Of a stretch of 13,617 nucleotides of DNA, positions 1-6,189 are shown one piece after another. This stretch comes from DATBFU01 sp046735265. GTDB taxonomy: Bacteria > Acidobacteriota > Thermoanaerobaculia > UBA5066 > Gp7-AA6. A program made the position numbers and the translations under genes. The stretch's first letter is position 1, and the number at the start of each line of letters is the position of its first letter. The stretch lies in contig JBKPSZ010000304.1 in assembly GCA_046735265.1 (NCBI GenBank), forward strand, positions 1 through 13,617. The letters are read 5' to 3'. The notes beneath the pieces are model-generated. The model did no database searches and was not told the origin of the DNA. It was given only the letters and a program-made list of their open reading frames with translations.

Positions 1-65
1 GCTCGGGATGACAGCCTTGCCTTAGCCCTCGCTCAGGGACGTTCCGGCGAAGCGAGCCCCATAGC

Positions 66-71
66 TAGAAT
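66..71 (+). promoter_or_regulatory. Possible -10 hexamer before the deacetylase gene
   Basis: A TAGAAT hexamer ends 10 nt before the ATG at 82. AT-rich hexamers of this kind are rare in this GC-rich window. No convincing -35 element is visible 16-18 nt upstream, where the bases read TTCCGG or similar, so the assignment rests on the hexamer alone. If it is used, the transcript would be nearly leaderless, which fits the lack of a clear Shine-Dalgarno sequence. Bases 1-65 hold no gene I can support; a possible upstream reading frame ends at TAG 23-25 but is too short to identify. Confidence 0.25.
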
Positions 72-81
72 CGACGCTTCC

Positions 82-957
82 ATGCCCACCCCCGTGATCA
101 CGCCGCTGCGAACGCGCGGCCCCGCTCCTCGCGTCCTCACGATCGACGCCGAAGAGTGGTTCCATGTCTGCGGCGACGATTACTACTCGGATCCGCGGCG
201 CTGGGAGTCGTTCGCGCCCCGCTTCGAGAGCACTTTCGGATGGATTCTCGACCGGCTCGAGCGCGGCCGTCACCGCGCGACGATCTTCGTCCTCGGATGG
301 ATCGCCGAAAGGTACCCGGCGCTCGTCCGCGAGGCCGGTCGCCGCGGGCACGAGATCGCACTCCACGGCGATACGCACCGGCGCGCCGATGAGCTCTCGG
401 AAGAGGAGTTCCGGACGGACCTCGTCCGGGGCCGAGCGAAGGTCGAATCGGCCGCCGGATCCCGTCCGACCCTGTACCGGGCGGCCGAATGGTCCATCCG
501 ATCTCCGCAGGACCGCGCGCTCGCGATTCTCGCCGCCGAAGGTTTCACCGCGGACGCGTCCATGACGGCGGTGCCTCCGCTCGGGCGCGCCGATAACCCA
601 CTCGGCCCGCATCAGATCGAGATGCCGGAGGGGTCGCTGGTCGAGGTCCCGCCGCTGACGGGACGCGGCTTCGGAAGGCGGATCCCCGCGGGAGGGAGCT
701 GGGCCTTCCGCCTCCTCGCACCCGCGCGCCTCTCCTCTTTCGAGAGTCTCTATCGGAAGAGGGGCCATCCGGCCATCTTCACCTTTCATCCCTGGGAGTT
801 CGACCCGGAGCATCCCCCGATGGAAGGGCTGGCGCCTCTCGTGCGGCTCACGCACTTCGCGCGGCGCCGACTGCTGCCGGAGCGTTTCGAGACTTGGCTC
901 GGGCAGGAGCGGTGCGTGGCCCTCGGAGACGTCCTGCCCGATCTCGAGGCCGCGTGA
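82..957 (+). CDS. Polysaccharide deacetylase, DUF3473-like (XrtA-associated type)
   Basis: This 291-residue protein matches the carbohydrate esterase 4 / NodB-type fold, which removes N-acetyl groups from sugar polymers. Near the N terminus, TIDAEEWFHV (residues 20-29) corresponds to the T-x-D-x-E-D motif of DUF3473-type deacetylases, with Asp22 as likely catalytic or metal residue. GHEIALHGDTH supplies the HxxxH metal pair, His95 and His99. YRAAEW around Arg133 sits where the family usually has FRAPSF. HPWE at 236-239 is the typical C-terminal motif. No signal peptide is visible, so it is probably cytoplasmic unless the start is wrong. The frame is open back to position 1; I chose ATG 82 because the recognisable domain begins soon after it. 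The next gene starts 25 nt downstream. DUF3473 deacetylases are usually found in exopolysaccharide clusters, but no exosortase or glycosyltransferase is in the window. The family call is firm; the substrate is unknown. Confidence 0.85.
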   Translation: MPTPVITPLRTRGPAPRVLTIDAEEWFHVCGDDYYSDPRRWESFAPRFESTFGWILDRLERGRHRATIFVLGWIAERYPALVREAGRRGHEIALHGDTHRRADELSEEEFRTDLVRGRAKVESAAGSRPTLYRAAEWSIRSPQDRALAILAAEGFTADASMTAVPPLGRADNPLGPHQIEMPEGSLVEVPPLTGRGFGRRIPAGGSWAFRLLAPARLSSFESLYRKRGHPAIFTFHPWEFDPEHPPMEGLAPLVRLTHFARRRLLPERFETWLGQERCVALGDVLPDLEAA

Positions 958-982
958 AGCCTCGTCGACTTCGCGGGGCCGC

Positions 983-1921
983 TTGACGAGCCCGCCTTCG
1001 CTCGGCTTCCTCTTCCCGGGGCAGCTTTCCGAAACCGTCGGAATCGGGCGCGATTTCTTCGAAGAAGACGCGGAATCCCGATCTCTGTTTGCCCGGACCT
1101 CCGAGCGCTGTGGGCGCGATCTCCCGTCGATTCTCTTCTCGGGGCCGGAGGAGCTGCTCCACGAGAACCTCGCCGCGCAGGCGGGGGTGTTCCTCGTGTC
1201 GTTTCTCGCCGCGCGGCGACTCTGGAAGCGGGGCGCCTCTCCGGCGGCCACGGCGGGTTACAGCCTCGGCAACTACGCCGCCCTCGTCGCCGCGGGCGCG
1301 ATCTCGTACGACGACGCCCTCGAAGTGCTCATCGCCGTCTGGCGCGAGACCGAGAAGCTCGGAATCCGAGGACGGATGGGAGCCGTCGTCGGGGCGCGGC
1401 GCGACGCGGTCGACGAGGTCTGCGCCGGATTGCGCGATCGGGGCCGTCTCGTCTGGATCGGAAACGTCAACGCGACGACCCAGTTCGTCCTGACCGGTCA
1501 GGCCGAAGCGGTGGGCGAAGCGCTCGAGGCCCTGGCGCCGAAGGCGCTCTCGGTGCTGCCCCTCGGCATGAGCTGGCCGATCCACAGCGAGCTGATGCTT
1601 CCGGTCTCCCGCGCCGTCGCGCCGTTCGTCCTCGAGTGCTCTTCGATCCGGCCGCCGCGGCTCCCGTACTACGGCCCGGATGGGGACCGCGTCGAGACAG
1701 CCGACCGTGTACGCGAGATCCTGACGAGCGGCTTCTGCCGCCCGACTCTCTGGAACGCGACGGTCGAGCGAATGATCGCCGACGGGCTGCGCTCGATTCT
1801 CGAAGTCGGCCCCGGCGAGATGCTGACCAAGATGATCCGCTGGATCGACCGCAACGTGCTGTGCCGGAGGGCGGGAAGCGTCGAGGCGCAGGCGCAGCTT
1901 GCGGATATCATCGCGCCGTGA
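983..1921 (+). CDS. fabD: Malonyl-CoA:ACP transacylase-like protein (FabD family)
   Basis: This 312-residue acyltransferase probably moves malonyl, or another acyl group, from CoA to the carrier protein encoded downstream. FLFPGQ at the N terminus retains the oxyanion glutamine of the family. Ser94 lies in GYSLGNY, the nucleophile elbow (GHSLGEY in typical FabD). An arginine in VWRETEK aligns with the malonate-binding Arg117 of E. coli FabD, and His201 in WPIHSELM is the catalytic histidine. EVGPGEML near the C terminus is also typical. The usual GQGSQ is GQLSE here, and Glu after SLG is replaced by Asn, so acyl specificity may differ. The start is TTG 983, 25 nt after the previous stop, because homology begins at once and no ATG fits; no strong ribosome binding site is seen. 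The stop overlaps the start of the ketoreductase gene by 4 nt. The family is certain, the housekeeping role is not. Confidence 0.86.
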   Translation: MTSPPSLGFLFPGQLSETVGIGRDFFEEDAESRSLFARTSERCGRDLPSILFSGPEELLHENLAAQAGVFLVSFLAARRLWKRGASPAATAGYSLGNYAALVAAGAISYDDALEVLIAVWRETEKLGIRGRMGAVVGARRDAVDEVCAGLRDRGRLVWIGNVNATTQFVLTGQAEAVGEALEALAPKALSVLPLGMSWPIHSELMLPVSRAVAPFVLECSSIRPPRLPYYGPDGDRVETADRVREILTSGFCRPTLWNATVERMIADGLRSILEVGPGEMLTKMIRWIDRNVLCRRAGSVEAQAQLADIIAP

Positions 1922-2670
1922 CGGAGACCGCGAGCGCCGGTCGAAGGAAGACCGCGGTCGTCACGGGCGGCTCCCGCGGGATCGGGCGCGCCATTTCCCG
2001 CGAGCTCGCCGCCGCCGGCGCGCGCATCGTGCTGACCTGCCGGCAGGACCTCGTGCGCGCCGAAGAGACGGCCGCCGAGATCCGATCCTCCGGTGGTGAG
2101 GCGCTGGCGCTCGCCGCGGACGTGCGCGACACGGCGGCGGTGCGCGCTCTCGCGGACCGCGTCGACGAGCTCGGCGGGGCCGACATCCTCGTGAACAACG
2201 CCGGTGTGATCAAGGACGCTCTCCTCCCGTTCATGAAGGAGGAGGACTGGGACTACGTCCTCGACACCGATCTGAAGGGAGCGTTCCGCGTGACCAAGGC
2301 GCTCCTTCGGCCGATGCTGCATCGGGGATGGGGCCGCATCGTCAACGTCGTGTCGGTTTCCGGGATCTCGGGTCATGCCGGCCAGGCGAACTACTCGGCC
2401 GCGAAGGGGGGCCTGATCGCGATGACCAAGGCGCTCGCCCTCGAGCTCGCGAAGCGGGGAATCACGGTCAACGCCGTGGCGCCCGGCCTCGTGGCGACCG
2501 AAATCATCGCCCACCTGAAGGAGTCGGAGGTGGGAGAGTTCGTTTCCCGGATCCCCATCGGCCGATTCGGGACCCCGGAGGAGATCGCCTCGGTCGTGGG
2601 CTTCCTCGCCTCGGAGAGCGCGTCGTACGTGACCGGACAGGTCTGGCGCGTGGATGGCGGCATGGCGTGA
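1918..2670 (+). CDS. fabG: 3-oxoacyl-ACP reductase (FabG, SDR family)
   Basis: This 250-residue short-chain dehydrogenase/reductase should reduce a 3-oxoacyl-ACP to the 3-hydroxyacyl-ACP with NADPH. The cofactor loop TGGSRGIG is at residues 16-23 and NNAG at 93-96. The catalytic Ser146, Tyr159 and Lys163 (YSAAK) are all present, and the C-terminal VTGQVWRVDGGMA is characteristic of FabG. The frame extends upstream to about 1636, but that stretch is Arg/Pro-rich sequence inside the transacylase gene. GTG 1918 was chosen because it shares GTGA with the transacylase stop, a classic coupling arrangement, and gives the normal FabG length. It sits between a transacylase and an ACP gene, so an acyl-ACP substrate is likely. 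Other SDR substrates cannot be excluded from sequence alone. Confidence 0.92.
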   Translation: MTETASAGRRKTAVVTGGSRGIGRAISRELAAAGARIVLTCRQDLVRAEETAAEIRSSGGEALALAADVRDTAAVRALADRVDELGGADILVNNAGVIKDALLPFMKEEDWDYVLDTDLKGAFRVTKALLRPMLHRGWGRIVNVVSVSGISGHAGQANYSAAKGGLIAMTKALALELAKRGITVNAVAPGLVATEIIAHLKESEVGEFVSRIPIGRFGTPEEIASVVGFLASESASYVTGQVWRVDGGMA

Positions 2671-2688
2671 GCCGGCGCGGCCTCGTCC

Positions 2689-2694
2689 TATAAT
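2689..2694 (+). promoter_or_regulatory. Possible -10 box upstream of the acp gene
   Basis: A perfect TATAAT lies in the 42-nt gap between fabG and the ACP gene, 18 nt before the ATG at 2713. No TTGACA-like -35 element is seen at the proper spacing. The match may mark an internal promoter giving extra acp and dehydratase transcript, or may be chance. Confidence 0.35.
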
Positions 2695-2712
2695 CTTCGA
2701 CCGGAGAACCCG

Positions 2713-2973
2713 ATGCCAGAACCGAATACGGCCCAGCGCGTGAAGGAGCTCATCGTGCGCCGGCTGAAGCTCGAGATCGATCCGGCGACGATCCAGAACG
2801 ACGCCCCCCTGTTCGGGGAGGGCCTGGGACTCGACTCGATCGACGCTCTCGAGCTCGTGCTCGGGCTCGAGCAGGAATTCGGGATCAAAGTGCAGGACGA
2901 GGAAGTCGGCGTGAAGGCGTTCGCGTCGGTGGACGCCCTCGTGGACTTCATCGAGCAGAAGAAGATCGCGTGA
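2713..2973 (+). CDS. Acyl carrier protein
   Basis: This 86-residue acidic protein has the ACP four-helix pattern. GLDSIDALEL carries Ser42, the attachment site for 4'-phosphopantetheine, and is preceded by the usual D-x-P-L-F-G-E-G segment. A GGAG at 2703-2706, six bases before the ATG, supports the start. It is somewhat longer than housekeeping AcpP (about 78 residues), with a short extra N terminus and a lysine-containing C terminus. The stop overlaps the GTG start of the dehydratase-like gene by 4 nt. It is flanked by transacylase, ketoreductase and hot-dog genes, which indicates a dedicated carrier for the acyl chain made by this cluster. It may be a specialised ACP rather than the primary fatty-acid one, because no ketosynthase gene accompanies it here. 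Confidence 0.93.
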   Translation: MPEPNTAQRVKELIVRRLKLEIDPATIQNDAPLFGEGLGLDSIDALELVLGLEQEFGIKVQDEEVGVKAFASVDALVDFIEQKKIA

Positions 2974-3392
2974 ACCCGGCGACGTCCCTTCCGCACGCCT
3001 ATCCCTTCCGCTTCGTGGATGCCGTGCTGGAGGAACGGAACGCGGACTTCTCGCGCGGACGCGTGCGCGCCGCGATGACCGCAAACGCGCGCGCCGCGAT
3101 GGGAGCGGAGTGGGGGAGCCGGCTCCTCCTCGCCGAGACGATCGCCCAGGCGGCGCTCCTGCTCGAAGGGGGAGATCCCGAGATCGGGCGGACCGGCTTT
3201 TTGGCCGGAATCGAGGGATTCGTGGTCCGACGCCCGCCCAAAGCCGGCGAAGTCCTGACCGTGGACGTCCGGCTCTCGGCGAAGCTCGGGCCGATGGTTC
3301 GTTTCGATGGAGAGGTCACGTCGGGAGGAGAAGAGATCGCACGCGGCGCCGTTCTCGTTCGCAAGGGCGAGGCGCCGCCCGCGTCCGCCTGA
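2970..3392 (+). CDS. FabZ-like hot-dog fold protein, atypical 3-hydroxyacyl-ACP dehydratase
   Basis: This 140-residue protein begins with LPHAYPFRFVDAVLE (residues 7-21), closely matching the N-terminal signature of FabZ (LPHRYPFLLVDRV). LLLAETIAQAA follows, with Glu56 at the position of the FabZ catalytic glutamate. However, the GHFPGxPVxPG segment that normally supplies the catalytic histidine just before this helix is missing; the region reads ANARAAMGAEWGS. The beta-strand half (FLAGIEGFVVRRPPKAGEVL onward) is otherwise normal. ApeP-type dehydratases of aryl-polyene clusters also lack the canonical loop, so the protein could be an active variant, a binding protein or a thioesterase-like relative. 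The start is GTG 2970, overlapping the acp stop by 4 nt, so translation is probably coupled. The hot-dog assignment is firm, but dehydratase activity is uncertain. Confidence 0.75.
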   Translation: MNPATSLPHAYPFRFVDAVLEERNADFSRGRVRAAMTANARAAMGAEWGSRLLLAETIAQAALLLEGGDPEIGRTGFLAGIEGFVVRRPPKAGEVLTVDVRLSAKLGPMVRFDGEVTSGGEEIARGAVLVRKGEAPPASA

Positions 3393-3407
3393 GGCGGCCG
3401 CGGGATC

Positions 3408-3415
3408 GGAGGGGG
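3408..3415 (+). promoter_or_regulatory. Strong ribosome binding site of the STAS gene
   Basis: The run GGAGGGGG lies directly before the ATG at 3417. It is the strongest Shine-Dalgarno-like sequence in the first cluster. It suggests the STAS gene is translated independently rather than by coupling to the dehydratase gene, whose stop is at 3390-3392. Confidence 0.6.
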
Positions 3416-3416
3416 C

Positions 3417-3800
3417 ATGAAGCTCGCCGAGCAGCAGGGCCCCGAGCACACGGTCCTGAGGGTGGAGGGCTCTCTCAAAGTCGGAGATACGGCGCGCGCG
3501 CTCGCGGAGAGCTGCGAGCGGATCGCCGCGGAGCGGAAGGGAGCCCTGGTTCTGGACCTCTCCCTTCTCGACTACATGGACTCGACCGGGGTCGGCGTTC
3601 TCGTCGGAGCCTTGAAGCGCTTCTCGAGCGAGAACCGTCCGATCCTGCTCGCGGCGCCGCAGCGAAGGATCCTCTCCGGCTTGCGCGTCACCCATCTCGA
3701 CACGCTCTTCAAGATCCACGACACGCTCGACCAGGCGCTCGCCGCGCTGGCTCGCGAGACGGACAAGGAGCCGACGGGAGAGCACAAGCGTGGCCAGTGA
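3417..3800 (+). CDS. STAS-domain protein, anti-sigma factor antagonist-like (RsbV type)
   Basis: This 127-residue protein is essentially one STAS domain. Its core VLDLSLLDYMDSTGVGVLVG is very close to the RsbV/SpoIIAA motif, with Ser56 in DSTG at the place where RsbV is phosphorylated by its partner kinase. Such proteins act in the cytoplasm by partner switching: the unphosphorylated form binds an anti-sigma factor or kinase and frees the target. The C terminus (residues about 110-127) is a charged tail beyond the domain. No kinase (RsbW-like), PP2C phosphatase or sigma factor gene is visible in the window, so its partners are unknown. It ends inside the next gene, with an 11-nt overlap. A structural or scaffolding STAS role is also possible. 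Confidence 0.83.
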   Translation: MKLAEQQGPEHTVLRVEGSLKVGDTARALAESCERIAAERKGALVLDLSLLDYMDSTGVGVLVGALKRFSSENRPILLAAPQRRILSGLRVTHLDTLFKIHDTLDQALAALARETDKEPTGEHKRGQ

Positions 3801-4074
3801 GCCGAAGCCGGCACCGGCGGCCGCGTGCACCGCGGAACCGCCGCATCGCTTCGCGATCGTCGAGCGGGCGCGCGCCGGCAACGGCATCCTGGTGACGCTC
3901 CGGCGCGTCGACGCGCCCTACCCCCGCCGGCAGGTCTTCGTCACGAACCGCGAGATGAAGATGGGGTACGACGACGTCTACAAGGCCTGCTTCGTCTGCG
4001 TGGACCAGGGGCGCAAGGAGAACGCGATCGCGCTCCCGAAGGGGGAAATCGAGGCGGGTCTGCCCCCGGCGTAG
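3790..4074 (+). CDS. Hypothetical protein, 94 residues
   Basis: I do not recognise this family. The GTG at 3790 gives a 94-residue protein that overlaps the end of the STAS gene by 11 nt, which supports it as a real coupled gene. After an Ala/Pro-rich N terminus (about residues 1-18), the rest looks like a small folded domain: alternating hydrophobic stretches (FAIVERA, GILVTLRRV, RQVFVTN), then an aromatic and cysteine-containing segment (YDDVYKACFVCVDQG), then a charged tail. The two cysteines sit close together as CFVC, but there is no second pair, so a zinc site is not supported. There is no signal peptide or membrane segment. It is followed by 155 nt without a gene and is probably the last gene of the cluster. 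A partner of the STAS protein is one guess from position only. Confidence 0.55.
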   Translation: MASEPKPAPAAACTAEPPHRFAIVERARAGNGILVTLRRVDAPYPRRQVFVTNREMKMGYDDVYKACFVCVDQGRKENAIALPKGEIEAGLPPA

Positions 4075-4214
4075 CCAGTCGCACGAGTCGAAATCGAGTC
4101 GACAGGAGCAGGAAGTGAACGGTCCCGTTCCCAACTAGGCGGTCCGCTCGACGCCGCCGTCGAACGATCGCACGTGAGGAACGCGCCGGGACGCGCTCCG
4201 ATCTTCGCGCGCCC

Positions 4215-4223
4215 GGGAGGAGG
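4215..4223 (+). promoter_or_regulatory. Ribosome binding site fixing a TTG start
   Basis: GGGAGGAGG ends 6 nt before the TTG at 4230. The GTG triplets at 4223 and 4225 run into TGA within one or two codons, so the TTG is the only workable start. It is followed at once by a signal peptide. This is a clear case of a non-ATG start decided by its ribosome binding site. Confidence 0.7.
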
Positions 4224-4229
4224 TGTGAA

Positions 4230-6167
4230 TTGAAGCGTCTCGCCTGGGCTCTGGCAGTCCTCCTCGGTGCTCTTTCTTTGGCCGCCGCACCCGACGAAGT
4301 CGCTCCGAACGAGAACCTGCTCGCCGACGGAATCCCGAAGATCCCGGCTTCCCTGGCGGCGGCGGTGCGCCGCTACACGGAAGCCCGGTCGGCCGGGCTC
4401 GGCGGCTGGCATCCCGAGCGCCGCGAGATCTTGATCACGACGCGCTTTGCCGACACGCCTCAGATCCACCTCGTCAAGTTCCCGGGCGGCGCGCGCCGGC
4501 AGCTCTCGTTCTTCGCCGAGCGCGTCTTGAGCCCCTCGTTCCAGCCGTCCCGCGGCGACTACGTCGTCTTCAGCCAGGACGCGGGGGGAGGGGAGTTCTT
4601 CCAGTACCACCGCCTCGACCCGGCAACCGGGAAGGTGGCGCTTCTGACCGACGGCAAGTCCCGCAACCTCGGGCTCGTCTGGAACCGGCAGGGGGACCGG
4701 ATCGCCTACGTCTCGACCCGGCGAAACGGCAAGGACACGGACCTCTACGCGCAGGACCCGGCGGATCCGAAGACGGACCGCCTCGTGGCGGAGCTCTCAG
4801 GCGGAGGATGGGGGCCGCTCGACTGGTCGCCCGACGGCCGGCGCATTCTCGTCCAGGAAGGGATCTCGATCAACGAGTCCTACCTCTGGATGGTCGAAGC
4901 TGCCACCGGCGAGAAGACCCCGATCACGTCGCGCGGCGGAAAGGAGACCGTCGAGTGGGGCGGCGCGCGGTTCCTGCCCGATGGAAAGACGATTCTTGCG
5001 ACGACCGACGAGGGTTCCGAGTTCCTCCGCCTCGTTCGGATGGATCTCGCGACCGGCCGGCGAGAGGTCCTGACGCCGGCGATCCCCTGGGACGTCGAGG
5101 TATTCGACGTGACGCGCGACGGCAAGCGAGTCGCCTTCGCAACCAACGAGGAAGGGACGAGCGTCCTCCGGGTCCGCGAGCTTGAGTCTGGAAAGGAGAC
5201 CGTCGTGCCCGGGCTCGGCGCGGGAACGATCGGCGCCCTCGAGTGGCACGCCAACGGCCGGGATCTCGCGTTCTCCCGGTCCGACACACGCTCCCCGTCG
5301 GATGTCTATTCCTTCGACGCCGACTCGGGGAAGGTCGAGCGCTGGACGGAGAGCGAGATCGGTGGACTCTCCTCCGAGTCGCTTCCGCAGGCGGAGCTCG
5401 TGCGCTGGAAGAGCTTCGACGGCAAGACGATCTCCGGCTTCCTCTACCGGCCCCCTTCCTCGTTCGAGGGCCGGCGCCCGGTCATCGTCAACATCCACGG
5501 CGGGCCCGAAGGTCAGTCGCGGCCCGGGTTCCTCGCGCGGAACGCCTACCTGGTCGAGGAGCTCGGCGTCGCCATCCTCTTTCCGAACGTGCGGGGCTCG
5601 ACCGGCTTCGGGAAGACCTTTTCGCGGCTCGACAACGGAAAGCTCCGCGAGGACAGCGTCAAGGACATCGGCGCCGCGCTCGACTGGATCGCGGCGCAGC
5701 CGAACCTCGACGCCTCGCGCGTGATGATCACCGGCGGAAGCTACGGCGGATTCATGACGCTCGCCTCGGCCGTCGCGTTCAACGACCGCATCCGCTGCTC
5801 CCTCGACGTCGTCGGCATTTCGAACTTCGTCAGCTTCCTCCAGAACACGAGCGGCTATCGCCAGGACCTGCGGCGGGTCGAGTACGGCGACGAGCGGGAT
5901 CCGCAGATGCGCGCGTTCTTCGAGCGAATCTCGCCTCTGACCAACGCCGCGAGGATCCGCAAGCCGCTCTTCGTCGTCTCGGGCGCTAACGACCCGCGCG
6001 TGCCGCGCTCCGAGTCGGATCAGATCGTGCGCACCGTGCGCGCCGGAGGAACGCCGGTCTGGTACCTCGTCGGCCTCGACGAGGGACACGGCTTCGGCAA
6101 GAAGCGCAACCAGGACTTCCAGTTCTACGCGACCGTCGCGTTCGTGCGGGAAAACCTCCTCAACTAG
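4230..6167 (+). CDS. Secreted S9 family prolyl oligopeptidase-like serine peptidase
   Basis: This 645-residue protein has an N-terminal signal peptide (hydrophobic residues about 4-19, likely cleavage after LAAA) and is therefore exported. Residues about 30-390 form repeated WD40/TolB-like propeller blades, with motifs such as DWSPDGRRIL and EWHANGRDLAFSR. Residues about 400-645 are the alpha/beta-hydrolase domain. HGGPEGQ (from 423) forms the oxyanion region. The catalytic triad is visible: Ser504 in GGSYGGFM, Asp588 in GANDPRVP and His620 in DEGHGFG. Family members cleave short peptides, often after proline or removing N-terminal acyl-amino acids or dipeptides; specificity cannot be read here. 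Length and architecture are complete. The barrel gene follows 22 nt downstream and the PLD gene after that, consistent with an envelope operon. The 155 nt upstream hold a small palindrome but no recognisable promoter. Confidence 0.92.
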   Translation: MKRLAWALAVLLGALSLAAAPDEVAPNENLLADGIPKIPASLAAAVRRYTEARSAGLGGWHPERREILITTRFADTPQIHLVKFPGGARRQLSFFAERVLSPSFQPSRGDYVVFSQDAGGGEFFQYHRLDPATGKVALLTDGKSRNLGLVWNRQGDRIAYVSTRRNGKDTDLYAQDPADPKTDRLVAELSGGGWGPLDWSPDGRRILVQEGISINESYLWMVEAATGEKTPITSRGGKETVEWGGARFLPDGKTILATTDEGSEFLRLVRMDLATGRREVLTPAIPWDVEVFDVTRDGKRVAFATNEEGTSVLRVRELESGKETVVPGLGAGTIGALEWHANGRDLAFSRSDTRSPSDVYSFDADSGKVERWTESEIGGLSSESLPQAELVRWKSFDGKTISGFLYRPPSSFEGRRPVIVNIHGGPEGQSRPGFLARNAYLVEELGVAILFPNVRGSTGFGKTFSRLDNGKLREDSVKDIGAALDWIAAQPNLDASRVMITGGSYGGFMTLASAVAFNDRIRCSLDVVGISNFVSFLQNTSGYRQDLRRVEYGDERDPQMRAFFERISPLTNAARIRKPLFVVSGANDPRVPRSESDQIVRTVRAGGTPVWYLVGLDEGHGFGKKRNQDFQFYATVAFVRENLLN

Positions 6168-6189
6168 GAGAGGCCTCGGGCCGCCGCGC

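Noticed and set aside
28..55. CTCGCT...AGCGAG inverted repeat at the window start
   Set aside because: Only six base pairs with a long loop and no T-tract.
22..1251. Long minus-strand frame opposite the deacetylase and transacylase genes
   Set aside because: Low-complexity Arg/Glu-rich translation with no family features; both sense genes have clear catalytic motifs.
1636..1917. N-terminal extension of the FabG frame
   Set aside because: The extra 94 codons lie inside the transacylase gene and encode Arg/Asp/Pro-rich sequence unlike any SDR. GTG 1918 with its 4-nt overlap gives the standard length.
4117..4130. GAACGG-TC-CCGTTC palindrome between the 94-residue gene and the peptidase gene
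   Set aside because: Short, no T-run for a terminator, and no neighbouring promoter to make it an operator; could be chance.
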